Origin: Steromphala cineraria
Lineage: Eukaryota; Mollusca; Gastropoda; Trochida; Trochidae
NCBI GenBank assembly: GCA_916613615.1
Contig: OU744725.1
Coordinates: 63,434,575-63,498,574, forward strand
Direction: 5' to 3'
Length of the DNA stretch: 64,000 nt
The notes beneath the pieces are model-generated. The model did no database searches. It was not told the origin of the DNA and saw nothing but the letters and a program-made list of their open reading frames with translations. Shown piece by piece: positions 52,401-64,000 of the stretch. The translations under genes were made by a program, and so were the position numbers. Within the stretch, counting starts at the first letter, position 1. Every line of letters starts with the position of its first letter.

Positions 52401-55400
52401 AATTTTTGGACCAACTTATGTCGTTCGAAATGATCTCAGCTACATTTTGATATGCCACAACCCTACTTTTGGTGACTTTGATGACTTGGAATTCTTGCGC
52501 GTTGAGGGTTACGAGGCTTGAATAAGTGCGATTACGCCCAAATTAGCGAAAACCGGCACTTTTTTGGTCTTCGGAAATGGATAAAAGTTCTTCGTGATGG
52601 TCCCAGGAGCAATTAGATGGGTCACAACCCTATTTTTGCAACTTTGAAAATTTTAGTGGGTAAGAGTTATGCCCCTTGATTAAGCGATTTCATCAAATAT
52701 TGGGAAAACCGTCGCTTTTTTGGAATTTTTGGACCAACTTATGTCGTTCGAAATGATCTCAGCTACATTTTGATATGCCACAACCCTACTTTTGGTGACT
52801 TTGATGACTTGGAATTCTTGCGCGTTGAGGGTTACGAGGCTTGAATAAGTGCGATTACGCCCAAATTAGCGAAAACCGGCACTTTTTTGGTCTTCGGAAA
52901 TGGATAAAAGTTCTTCGTGATGGTCCCAGGAGCAATTAGATGGGTCACAACCCTATTTTTGCAACTTTGAAAATTTTAGTGGGTAAGAGTTATGCCCCTT
53001 GATTAAGCGATTTCATCAAATATTGGGAAAACCGTCGCTTTTTTGGAATTTTTGGACCAACTTATGTCGTTCGAAATGATCTCAGCTACATTTTGATATG
53101 CCACAACCCTACTTTTGGTGACTTTGATGACTTGGAATTCTTGCGCGTTGAGGGTTACGAGGCTTGAATAAGTGCGATTACGCCCAAATTAGCGAAAACC
53201 GGCACTTTTTTGGTCTTCGGAAATGGATAAAAGTTCTTCGTGATGGTCCCAGGAGCAATTAGATGGGTCACAACCCTATTTTTGCAACTTTTAAAATTTT
53301 AGTGGGTAAGAGTTATGCCCCTTGATTAAGCGATTTCATCAAATATTGGGAAAACCGTCGCTTTTTTGGAATTTTTGGACCAACTTATGTCGTTCGAAAT
53401 GATCTCAGCTACATTTTGATATGCCACAACCCTACTTTTGGTGACTTTGATGACTTGGAATTCTTGCGCGTTGAGGGTTACGAGGCTTGAATAAGTGCGA
53501 TTACGCCCAAATTAGCGAAAACCGGCACTTATTTGGTCTTCGGAAATGGATAAAAGTTCTTCGTGATGGTCCCAGGAGCAATTAGATGGGTCACAACCCT
53601 ATTTTTGCAACTTTGAAAATTTTAGTGGGTAAGAGTTATGCCCCTTGATTAAGCGATTTCATCAAATATTGGGAAAACCGTCGCTTTTTTGGAATTTTTG
53701 GACCAACTTATGTCGTTCGAAATGATCTCAGCTACATTTTGATATGCCACAACCCTACTTTTGGTGACTTTGATGACTTGGAATTCTTGCGCGTTGAGGG
53801 TTACGAGGCTTGAATAAGTGCGATTACGCCCAAATTAGCGAAAACCGGCACTTTTTTGGTCTTCGGAAATGGATAAAAGTTCTTCGTGATGGTCCCAGGA
53901 GCAATTAGATGGGTCACAACCCTATTTTTGCAACTTTGAAAATTTTAGTGGGTAAGAGTTATGCCCCTTGATTAAGCGATTTCATCAAATATTGGGAAAA
54001 CCGTCGCTTTTTTGGAATTTTTGGACCAACTTATGTCGTTCGAAATGATCTCAGCTACATTTTGATATGCCACAACCCTACTTTTGGTGACTTTGATGAC
54101 TTGGAATTCTTGCGCGTTGAGGGTTACGAGGCTTGAATAAGTGCGATTACGCCCAAATTAGCGAAAACCGGCACTTTTTTGGTCTTCGGAAATGGATAAA
54201 AGTTCTTCGTGATGGTCCCAGGAGCAATTAGATGGGTCACAACCCTATTTTTGCAACTTTGAAAATTTTAGTGGGTAAGAGTTATGCCCCTTGATTAAGC
54301 GATTTCATCAAATATTGGGAAAACCGTCGCTTTTTTGGAATTTTTGGACCAACTTATGTCGTTCGAAATGATCTCAGCTACATTTTGATATGCCACAACC
54401 CTACTTTTGGTGACTTTGATGACTTGGAATTCTTGCGCGTTGAGGGTTACGAGGCTTGAATAAGTGCGATTACGCCCAAATTAGCGAAAACCGGCACTTT
54501 TTTGGTCTTCGGAAATGGATAAAAGTTCTTCGTGATGGTCCCAGGAGCAATTAGATGGGTCACAACCCTATTTTTGCAACTTTGAAAATTTTAGTGGGTA
54601 AGAGTTATGCCCCTTGATTAAGCGATTTCATCAAATATTGGGAAAACCGTCGCTTTTTTGGAATTTTTGGACCAACTTATGTCGTTCGAAATGATCTCAG
54701 CTACATTTTGATATGCCACAACCCTACTTTTGGTGACTTTGATGACTTGGAATTCTTGCGCGTTGAGGGTTACGAGGCTTGAATAAGTGCGATTACGCCC
54801 AAATTAGCGAAAACCGGCACTTTTTTGGTCTTCGGAAATGGATAAAAGTTCTTCGTGATGGTCCCAGGAGCAATTAGATGGGTCACAACCCTATTTTTGC
54901 AACTTTGAAAATTTTAGTGGGTAAGAGTTATGCCCCTTGATTAAGCGATTTCATCAAATATTGGGAAAACCGTCGCTTTTTTGGAATTTTTGGACCAACT
55001 TATGTCGTTCGAAATGATCTCAGCTACATTTTGATATGCCACAACCCTACTTTTGGTGACTTTGATGACTTGGAATTCTTGCGCGTTGAGGGTTACGAGG
55101 CTTGAATAAGTGCGATTACGCCCAAATTAGCGAAAACCGGCACTTTTTTGGTCTTCGGAAATGGATAAAAGTTCTTCGTGATGGTCCCAGGAGCAATTAG
55201 ATGGGTCACAACCCTATTTTTGCAACTTTGAAAATTTTAGTGGGTAAGAGTTATGCCCCTTGATTAAGCGATTTCATCAAATATTGGGAAAACCGTCGCT
55301 TTTTTGGAATTTTTGGACCAACTTATGTCGTTCGAAATGATCTCAGCTACATTTTGATATGCCACAACCCTACTTTTGGTGACTTTGATGACTTGGAATT

Positions 55401-56222
55401 CTTGCGCGTTGAGGGTTACGAGGCTTGAATAAGTGCGATTACGCCCAAATTAGCGAAAACCGGCACTTTTTTGGTCTTCGGAAATGGATAAAAGTTCTTC
55501 GTGATGGTCCCAGGAGCAATTAGATGGGTCACAACCCTATTTTTGCAACTTTGAAAATTTTAGTGGGTAAGAGTTATGCCCCTTGATTAAGCGATTTCAT
55601 CAAATATTGGGAAAACCGTCGCTTTTTTGGAATTTTTGGACCAACTTATGTCGTTCGAAATGATCTCAGCTACATTTTGATATGCCACAACCCTACTTTT
55701 GGTGACTTTGATGACTTGGAATTCTTGCGCGTTGAGGGTTACGAGGCTTGAATAAGTGCGATTACGCCCAAATTAGCGAAAACCGGCACTTTTTTGGTCT
55801 TCGGAAATGGATAAAAGTTCTTCGTGATGGTCCCAGGAGCAATTAGATGGGTCACAACCCTATTTTTGCAACTTTGAAAATTTTAGTGGGTAAGAGTTAT
55901 GCCCCTTGATTAAGCGATTTCATCAAATATTGGGAAAACCGTCGCTTTTTTGGAATTTTTGGACCAACTTATGTCGTTCGAAATGATCTCAGCTACATTT
56001 TGATATGCCACAACCCTACTTTTGGTGACTTTGATGACTTGGAATTCTTGCGCGTTGAGGGTTACGAGGCTTGAATAAGTGCGATTACGCCCAAATTAGC
56101 GAAAACCGGCACTTTTTTGGTCTTCGGAAATGGATAAAAGTTCTTCGTGATGGTCCCAGGAGCAATTAGATGGGTCACAACCCTATTTTTGCAACTTTGA
56201 AAATTTTAGTGGGTAAGAGTTA
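49440..56222 (+). repeat. Nearly invariant core of the array
   Basis: Twenty-one consecutive units occupy exactly 6783 bp (21 x 323), with no net length change. By eye I find only three substitutions in this stretch: G to A at 50979 (a CpG transition), G to T at 53292 and T to A at 53531. This is the most homogeneous part of the window and contains none of the markers that identify HORs elsewhere. It may be the most recently amplified segment, or a place where the assembler could not separate copies. Confidence 0.85.
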
Positions 56223-57650
56223 TGCCCCTTGATTAAGCGATTTTATCAAATATTGGGAAAACCGTCGCTTTTTTGGAATTTTTGGACCAACTTATGTCGT
56301 TCGAAATGATCTCAGCTACATTTTGATATGCCACAACCCTACTTTTGGTGACTTTGATGACTTGGAATTCTTGCGCGTTGAGGGTTACGAGGCTTGAATA
56401 AGTGCGATTACGCCCAAATTAGCGAAAACCGGCACTTTTTTGGTCTTCGGAAATGGATAAAAGTTCTTCGTGATGGTCCCAGGAGCAATTAGATGGGTCA
56501 CAACCCTATTTTTGCAACTTTGAAAATTTTAGTGGGTAAGAGTTATGCCCCTTGATTAAGCGATTTCATCAAATATTGGGAAAACCGTCGCTTTTTTGGA
56601 ATTTTTGGACCAACTTATGTCGTTCGAAATGATCTCAGCTACATTTTGATATGCCACAACCCTACTTTTGGTGACTTTGATGACTTGGAATTCTTGCGCG
56701 TTGAGGGTTACGAGGCTTGAATAAGTGCGATTACGCCCAAATTAGCGAAAACCGGCACTTTTTTGGTCTTCGGAAATGGATAAAAGTTCTTCGTGATGGT
56801 CCCAGGAGCAATTAGATGGGTCACAACCCTATTTTTGCAACTTTGAAAATTTTAGTGGGTAAGAGTTATCCCCCTTGATTAAGCGATTTCATCAAATATT
56901 GGGAAAACCGTCGCTTTTTTGGAATTTTTGGACCAACTTATGTCGTTCGAAATGATCTCAGCTACATTTTGATATGCCACAACCCTACTTTTGGTGACTT
57001 TGATGACTTGGAATTCTTGCGCGTTGAGGGTTACGAGGCTTGAATAAGTGGGATTACGCCCAAATTAGCGAAAACCGGCACTTTTTTGGTCTTCGGAAAT
57101 GGATAAAAGTTCTTCGTGATGGTCCCAGGAGCAATTAGATGGGTCACAACCCTATTTTTGCAACTTTGAAAATTTTAGTGGGTAAGAGTTATGCCCCTTG
57201 ATTAAGCGATTTCATCAAATATTGGGAAAACCGTCGCTTTTTTGGAATTTTTGGACCAACTTATGTCGTTCGAAATGATCTCAGCTACATTTTGATATGC
57301 CACAACCCTACTTTTGGTGACTTTGATGACTTGGAATTCTTGCGCGTTGAGGGTTACGAGGCTTGAATAAGTGCGATTACGCCCAAATTAGCGAAAACCG
57401 GCACTTTTTTGGTCTTCGGAAATGGATAAAAGTTCTTTGTGATGGTCCCAGGAGCAATTAGATGGGTCACAACCCTATTTTTGCAACTTTGAAAATTTTA
57501 GTGGGTAAGAGTTATGCCCCTTGATTAAGCGATTTCATCAAATATTGGGAAAACCGTCGCTTTTTTGGAATTTTTGGACCAACTTATGTCGTTTGAAATG
57601 ATCTCAGCTACATTTTGATATGCCACAACCCTACTTTTGGTGACTTTGAT

Positions 57651-59915
57651 GACTTTGAATTCTTGCGCGTTGAGGGTTACGAGGCTTGAATAAGTGCGAT
57701 TACGCCCAAATTAGCGAAAACCGGCACTTTTTTGGTCTTCGGAAATGGATAAAAGTTCTTCGTGATGGTCCCAGGAGCAATTAGATGGGTCACAACCCTA
57801 TTTTTGCAACTTTGAAAATTTTAGTGGGTAAGAGTTATGCCCCTTGATTAAGCGATTTCATCAAATATTGGGAAAACCGTCGCTTTTTTGGAATTTTTGG
57901 ACCAACTTATGTCGTTCGAAATGATCTCAGCTACATTTTGATATGCCACAACCCTACTTTTGGTGACTTTGATGACTTGGAATTCTTGCGCGTTGAGGGT
58001 TACGAGGCTTGAATAAGTGCGATTACGCCCAAATTAGCGAAAACCGGCACTTTTTTGGTCTTCGGAAATGGATAAAAGTTCTTCGTGATGGTCCCAGGAG
58101 CAATTAGATGGGTCACAACCCTATTTTTGCAACTTTGAAAATTTTAGTGGGTAAGAGTTATGCCCCTTGATTAAGCGATTTTATCAAATATTGGGAAAAC
58201 CGTCGCTTTTTTGGAATTTTTGGACCAACTTATGTCGTTCGAAATGATCTCAGCTACAATTTGATATGCCACAACCCTACTTTTGGTGACTTTGATGACT
58301 TGGAATTCTTGCGCGTTGAGGGTTACGAGGCTTGAATAAGTGCGATTACGCCCAAATTAGCGAAAACCGGCACTTTTTTGGTCTTCGGAAATGGATAAAA
58401 GTTCTTCGTGATGGTCCCAGGAGCAATTAGATGGGTCACAACCCTATTTTTGCAACTTTGAAAATTTTAGTGGGTAAGAGTTATGCCCCTTGATTAAGCG
58501 ATTTCATCAAATATTGGGAAAACCGTCGCTTTTTTGGAATTTTTGGACCAACTTATGTCGTTCGAAATGATCTCAGCTACATTTTGATATGCCACAACCC
58601 TACTTTTGGTGACTTTGATGACTTGGAATTCTTGCGCGTTGAGGGTTACGAGGCTTGAATAAGTGCGATTACGCCCAAATTAGCGAAAACCGGCACTTTT
58701 TTGGTCTTCGGAAATGGATAAAAGTTCTTCGTGATGGTCCCAGGAGCAATTAGATGGGTCACAACCCTATTTTTGCAACTTTGAAAATTTTAGTGGGTAA
58801 GAGTTATGCCCCTTGATTAAGCGATTTTATCAAATATTGGGAAAACCGTCGCTTTTTTGGAATTTTTGGACCAACTTATGTCGTTCGAAATGATCTCAGC
58901 TACATTTTGATATGCCACAACCCTACTTTTGGTGACTTTGATGACTTGGAATTCTTGCGCGTTGAGGGTTACGAGGCTTGAATAAGTGCGATTACGCCCA
59001 AATTAGCGAAAACCGGCACTTTTTTGGTCTTCGGAAATGGATAAAAGTTCTTCGTGATGGTCCCAGGAGCAATTAGATGGGTCACAACCCTATTTTTGCA
59101 ACTTTGAAAATTTTAGTGGGTAAGAGTTATGCCCCTTGATTAAGCGATGTCATCAAATATTGGGAAAACCGTCGCTTTTTTGGAATTTTTGGACCAACTT
59201 ATGTCGTTCGAAATGATCTCAGCTACATTTTGATATGCCACAACCCTACTTTTGGTGACTTTGATGACTTGGAATTCTTGCGCGTTGAGGGTTACGAGGC
59301 TTGAATAAGTACGATTACGCCCAAATTAGCGAAAACCGGCACTTTTTTTGTCTTCGGAAATGGATAAAAGTTCTTCGTGATGGTCCCAGGAGCAATTAGA
59401 TGGGTCACAACCCTATTTTTGCAACTTTGAAAATTTTAGTGGGTAAGAGTTATGCCCCTTGATTAAGCGATTTCATCAAATATTGGGAAAACCGTCGCTT
59501 TTTTGGAATTTTTGGACCAACTTATGTCGTTCGAAATGATCTCAGCTACATTTTGATATGCCACAACCCTACTTTTGGTGACTTTGATGACTTGGAATTC
59601 TTGCGCGTTGAGGGTTACGAGGCTTGAATAAGTGCGATTACGCCCAAATTAGCGAAAACCGGCACTTTTTTGGTCTTCGGAAATGGATAAAAGTTCTTCG
59701 TGATGGTCCCAGGAGCAATTAGATGGGTCACAACCCTATTTTTGCAACTTTGAAAATTTTAGTGGGTAAGAGTTATGCCCCTTGATTAAGCGATTTCATC
59801 AAATATTGGGAAAACCGTCGCTTTTTTGGAATTTTTGGACCAACTTATGTCGTTCGAAATGATCTCAGCTACATTTTGATATACCACAACCCTACTTTTG
59901 GTGACTTTGATGACT
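57651..59915 (+). repeat. 7-unit offset marker pair
   Basis: GACTTTGAATTC (G to T beside the EcoRI site) is at 57651 and again at 59912, 2261 bp or seven units apart. Only one marker supports the pair. TTTTATC for TTTCATC is at 56241, 58179 and 58825, at steps of six and two units, so several registers overlap here. Confidence 0.5.
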
Positions 59916-61500
59916 TTGAATTCTTGCGCGTTGAGGGTTACGAGGCTTGAATAAGTGCGATTACGCCCAAATTAGCGAAAACCGGCACTTTTTTGGTCTT
60001 CGGAAATGGATAAAAGTTCTTCGTGATGGTCCCAGGAGCAATTAGATGGGTCACAACCCTATTTTTGCAACTTTGAAAATTTTAGTGGGTAAGAGTTATG
60101 CCCCTTGATTAAGCGATTTCATCAAATATTGGGAAAACCGTCGCTTTTTTGGAATTTTTGGACCAACTTATGTCGTTCGAAATGATCTCAGCTACATTTT
60201 GATATGCCACAACCCTACTTTTGGTGACTTTGATGACTTGGAATTCTTGCGCGTTGAGGGTTACGAGGCTTGAATAAGTGCGATTACGCCCAAATTAGCG
60301 AAAACCGGCACTTTTTTGGTCTTCGGAAATGGATAAAAGTTCTTCGTGATGGTCCCAGGAGCAATTAGATGGGTCACAACCCTATTTTTGCAACTTTGAA
60401 AATTTTAGTGGGTAAGAGTTATGCCCCGTGATTAAGCGATTTTATCAAATATTGGGAAAACCGTCGCTTTTTTGGAATTTTTGGACCAACTTATGTCGTT
60501 CGAAATGATCTCAGCTACATTTTGATATGCCACAACCCTACTTTTGGTGACTTTGATGACTTGGAATTCTTGCGCGTTGAGGGTTACGAGGCTTGAATAA
60601 GTGCGATTACGCCCAAATTAGCGAAAACCGGCACTTTTTTGGTCTTCGGAAATGGATAAAAGTTCTTCGTGATGGTCCCAGGAGCAATTAGATGGGTCAC
60701 AACCCTATTTTTGCAACTTTGAAAATTTTAGTGGGTAAGAGTTATGCCCCTTGATTAAGCGATTTCATCAAATATTGGGAAAACCGTCGCTTTTTTGGAA
60801 TTTTTGGACCAACTTATGTCGTTCGAAATGATCTCAGCTACATTTTGATATGCCACAACCCTACTTTTGGTGACTTTGATGACTTGGAATTCTTGCGCGT
60901 TGAGGGTTACGAGGCTTGAATAAGTACGATTACGCCCAAATTAGCGAAAACCGGCACTTTTTTGGTCTTCGGAAATGGATAAAAGTTCTTCGTGATGGTC
61001 CCAGGAGCAATTAGATGGGTCACAACCCTATTTTTGCAACTTTGAAAATTTTAGTGGGTAAGAGTTATGCCCCTTGATTAAGCGATTTCATCAAATATTG
61101 GGAAAACCGTCGCTTTTTTGGAATTTTTGGACCAACTTATGTCGTTCGAAATGATCTCAGCTACATTTTGATATGCCACAACCCTACTTTTGGTGACTTT
61201 GATGACTTGGAATTCTTGCGCGTTGAGGGTTACGAGGCTTGAATAAGTGCGATTACGCCCAAATTAGCGAAAACCGGCACTTTTTTGGTCTTCGGAAATG
61301 GATAAAAGTTCTTCGTGATGGTCCCAGGAGCAATTAGATGGGTCACAACCCTATTTTTGCAACTTTGAAAATTTTAGTGGGTAAGAGTTATGCCCCTTGA
61401 TTAAGCGATTTCATCAAATATTGGGAAAACCGTCGCTTTTTTGGAATTTTTGGACCAACTTATGTCGTTCGAAATGATCTCAGCTACATTTTGATATACC
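58825..61500 (+). repeat. 5-unit-offset duplication
   Basis: Three markers recur in order at exactly 1615 bp (five units): TTTTATC (58825 and 60440), AGTACG (ACG at 59311 and 60926) and ATACCA (59881 and 61496). AGTACG recurs again at 61895 and 63178, three units and then four units less 9 bp later. The 9 bp is the deletion at 62079. Confidence 0.8.
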
Positions 61501-62070
61501 ACAACCCTACTTTTGGTGACTTTGATGACTTGGAATTCTTGTGCGTTGAGGGTTACGAGGCTTGAATAAGTGCGATTACGCCCAAATTAGCGAAAACCGG
61601 CACTTTTTTGGTCTTCGGAAATGGATAAAAGTTCTTCGTGATGGTCCCAGGAGCAATTAGATGGGTCACAACCCTATTTTTGCAACTTTGAAAATTTTAG
61701 TGGGTAAGAGTTATGCCCCTTGATTAAGCGATTTCATCAAATATTGGGAAAACCTTCGCTTTTTTGGAATTTTTGGACCAACTTATGTCGTTCGAAATGA
61801 TCTCAGCTACATTTTGATATGCCACAACCCTACTTTTGGTGACTTTGATGACTTGGAATTCTTGCGCGTTGAGGGTTACGAGGCTTGAATAAGTACGATT
61901 ACGCCCAAATTAGCGAAAACCGGCACTTTTTTGGTCTTCGGAAATGGATAAAAGTTCTTCGTGATGGTCCCAGGAGCAATTAGATGGGTCACAACCCTAT
62001 TTTTGCAACTTTGAAAATTTTAGTGGGTAAGAGTTATGCCCCTTGATTAAGCGATTTCATCAAATATTGG

Positions 62071-62090
62071 GAAAACCGTGGAATTTTTGG
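62071..62090 (+). repeat. 9-bp deletion within half B box 2
   Basis: Here AAAACCGTCGCTTTTTTGG is reduced to AAAACCGTGG: nine bases (CGCTTTTTT) are missing. The unit is 314 bp long. It is the largest single indel in the window and removes most of conserved box 2 of half B, yet the flanking units are unaffected. Confidence 0.9.
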
Positions 62091-63965
62091 ACCAACTTAT
62101 GTCGTTCGAAATGATCTCAGCTACATTTTGATATGCCACAACCCTACTTTTGGTGACTTTGATGACTTGGAATTCTTGCGCGTTGAGGGTTACGAGGCTT
62201 GAATAAGTGCGATTACGCCCAAATTAGCGAAAACCGGCACTTTTTTGGTCTTCGGAAATTGATAAAAGTTCTTCGTGATGGTCCCAGGAGCAATTAGATG
62301 GGTCACAACCCTATTTTTGCAACTTTGAAAATTTTAGTGGGTAAGAGTTATGCCCCTTGATTAAGCGATTTCATCAAATATTGGGAAAACCGTCGCTTTT
62401 TTGGAATTTTTGGACCAACTTATGTTGTTCGAAATGATCTCAGCTACATTTTGATATGCCACAACCCTACTTTTGGTGACTTTGATGACTTGGAATTCTT
62501 GCGCGTTGAGGGTTACGAGGCTTGAATAAGTGCGATTACGCCCAAATTAGCGAAAACCGGCACTTTTTTGGTCTTCGGAAATGGATAAAAGTTCTTCGTG
62601 ATGGTCCCAGGAGCAATTAGATGGGTCACAACCCTATTTTTGCAACTTTGAAAATTTTAGTGGGTAAGAGTTATGCCCCTTGATTAAGCGATTTCATCAA
62701 ATATTGGGAAAACCGTCGCTTTTTTGGAATTTTTGGACCAACTTATGTCGTTCGAAATGATCTCAGCTACATTTTGATATGCCACAACCCTACTTTTGGT
62801 GACTTTGATGACTTGGAATTCTTGCGCGTTGAGGGTTACGAGGCTTAAATAAGTGCGATTACGCCCAAATTAGCGAAAACCGGCACTTTTTTGGTCTTCG
62901 GAAATGGATAAAAGTTCTTCGTGATGGTCCCAGGAGCAATTAGATGGGTCACAACCCTATTTTTGCAACTTTGAAAATTTTAGTGGGTAAGAGTTATGCC
63001 CCTTGATTAAGCGATTTCATCAAATATTGGGAAAACCGTCGCTTTTTTGGAATTTTTGGACCAACTTATGTCGTTCGAAATGATCTCAGCTACATTTTGA
63101 TATGCCACAACCCTACTTTTGGTGACTTTGATGACTTGGAATTCTTGCGCGTTGAGGGTTACGAGGCTTGAATAAGTACGATTACGCCCAAATTAGCGAA
63201 AACCGGCACTTTTTTGGTCTTCGGAAATGGATAAAAGTTCTTCGTGATGGTCCCAGGAGCAATTAGATGGGTCACAACCCTAATTTTGCAACTTTGAAAA
63301 TTTTAGTGGGTAAGAGTTATGCCCCTTGATTAAGCGATTTCATCAAATATTGGGAAAACCGTCGCTTTTTTGGAATTTTTGGACCAACTTATGTCGTTCG
63401 AAATGATCTCAGCTACATTTTGATATGCCACAACCCTACTTTTGGTGACTTTGATGACTTGGAATTCTTGCGCGTTGAGGGTTACGAGGCTTGAATAAGT
63501 GCGATTACGTCCAAATTAGCGAAAACCGGCACTTTTTTGGTCTTCGGAAATGGATAAAAGTTCTTCGTGATGGTCCCAGGAGCAATTAGATGGGTCACAA
63601 CCCTATTTTTGCAACTTTGAAAATTTTAGTGGGTAAGAGTTATGCCCCTTGATTAAGCGATTTCATCAAATATTGGGAAAACCGTCGCTTTTTTGGAATT
63701 TTTGGACCAACTTATGTCGTTCGAAATGATCTCAGCTACATTTTGATATGCCACAACCCTACTTTTGGTGACTTTGATGACTTGGAATTCTTGCGCGTTG
63801 AGGGTTACGAGGCTTGAATAAGTGCGATTACGCCCAAATTAGCGAAAACCGGCACTTTTTTGGTCTTCGGAAATGGATAAAAGTTCTTCGTGATGGTCCC
63901 AGGAGCAATTAGATGGGTCACAACCCTATTTTTGCAACTTTGAAAATTTTAGTGGGTAAGAGTTA

Positions 63966-64000
63966 TGCCCCTTGATTAAGCGATTTCATCAAATATTGGG
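63966..64000 (+). repeat. Partial unit at the window end
   Basis: The last 35 bases are the start of unit 199 in the phase of the window's first base. The array evidently continues past both ends of the window; no junction with other DNA is visible. Confidence 0.95.

Larger units (their letters stand above)
1..64000. repeat. Tandem satellite array, 323-bp unit, about 198 copies
   Basis: The same unit recurs head-to-tail from the first to the last base. The string TGCCCCTTGA starts at 1, 324, 647, 970 and so on to 63966, giving 198 complete units, a net excess of 11 bp over 198 x 323, and a 35-bp partial unit at the end. Units differ by zero to a few bases, so the array is highly homogenised. 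The composition of the common unit is about 40.6% GC by hand count. Orientation never flips, and no transposon, gene or unique spacer interrupts the array. 323 is not divisible by 3, so the reading frame rotates in each unit and no long coding frame can form. Arrays of this size and homogeneity are known from centromeric, pericentromeric and subtelomeric heterochromatin. Which of these applies cannot be read from the window. I do not recognise the family by name. Confidence 0.99.

Noticed and set aside
1..64000. CRISPR array or other direct-repeat/spacer system
   Set aside because: There are no variable spacers; the entire 323-bp unit is repeated, with the same sequence between any two chosen points.
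1..64000. Ribosomal or 5S RNA gene array with a 323-bp period
   Set aside because: No 5S internal control region, tRNA-like A/B boxes or rRNA motif is seen, and there is no terminator or spacer division. The unit is explained as a dimeric satellite.
1..64000. Naming the host species or a published satellite family
   Set aside because: Unit length and GC do not identify a taxon, and I could not match the sequence to a known family from memory. A search of satellite databases and genomes with 433-755 would decide.

Overview
The whole 64-kb window is one uninterrupted tandem array of a satellite DNA whose basic unit is 323 bp. Counting from the window's first base, 198 complete units run to position 63965 (63,965 bp = 198 x 323 + 11), followed by a 35-bp partial unit. 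All units are head-to-tail in the same orientation. I see no gene, RNA gene, transposon, CRISPR array or unique sequence. Neither array edge is in the window.

The unit is about 40.6% GC with one EcoRI and one BstBI site per copy. It is itself an old dimer: half A (167 bp) and half B (156 bp) both begin CACAACCCTA(C/T)TTTTG, share a block reading GAAAACCG(G/T)C(A/G)CTTTTTTGG, and stay ungapped and about 60% identical (45/75) over their last 75 bp. A half-unit is therefore close to one nucleosomal repeat, a size common in centromeric and heterochromatic satellites. This is nuclear eukaryotic DNA. A plant is plausible, but the sequence alone does not name the organism and I did not recognise the family.

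Layout from shared variants: 1-9 kb carries a 13-unit-offset segmental duplication with a nested 4-unit one. 11-18.5 kb carries a clean 9-unit higher-order repeat (HOR) of exactly 2907 bp, preceded by an 8-unit version. 19.9-23.5 kb carries another 9-unit duplication. 24.6-28.2 kb has small 2- and 3-unit duplications. 28.1-36.8 kb is a striking block of about 40 small indels, mostly in homopolymers, with a net gain of 24 bp. 38.4-41.2 kb shows 2-unit alternation. 46.1-49.2 kb has a 7-unit duplication. 49.4-56.2 kb is nearly invariant (21 units with zero net length change). 56-64 kb has 7- and 5-unit offsets and one 9-bp deletion.

The array appears to evolve by repeated unequal exchange or segmental amplification of blocks of 2-13 units, with 9 units the most frequent register. 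Many recurring substitutions are CpG transitions, which suggests methylated cytosines. No previously undescribed gene system is present. The points of interest are the dimeric unit with two conserved boxes, the nested HOR structure, the invariant core and the indel-rich block.
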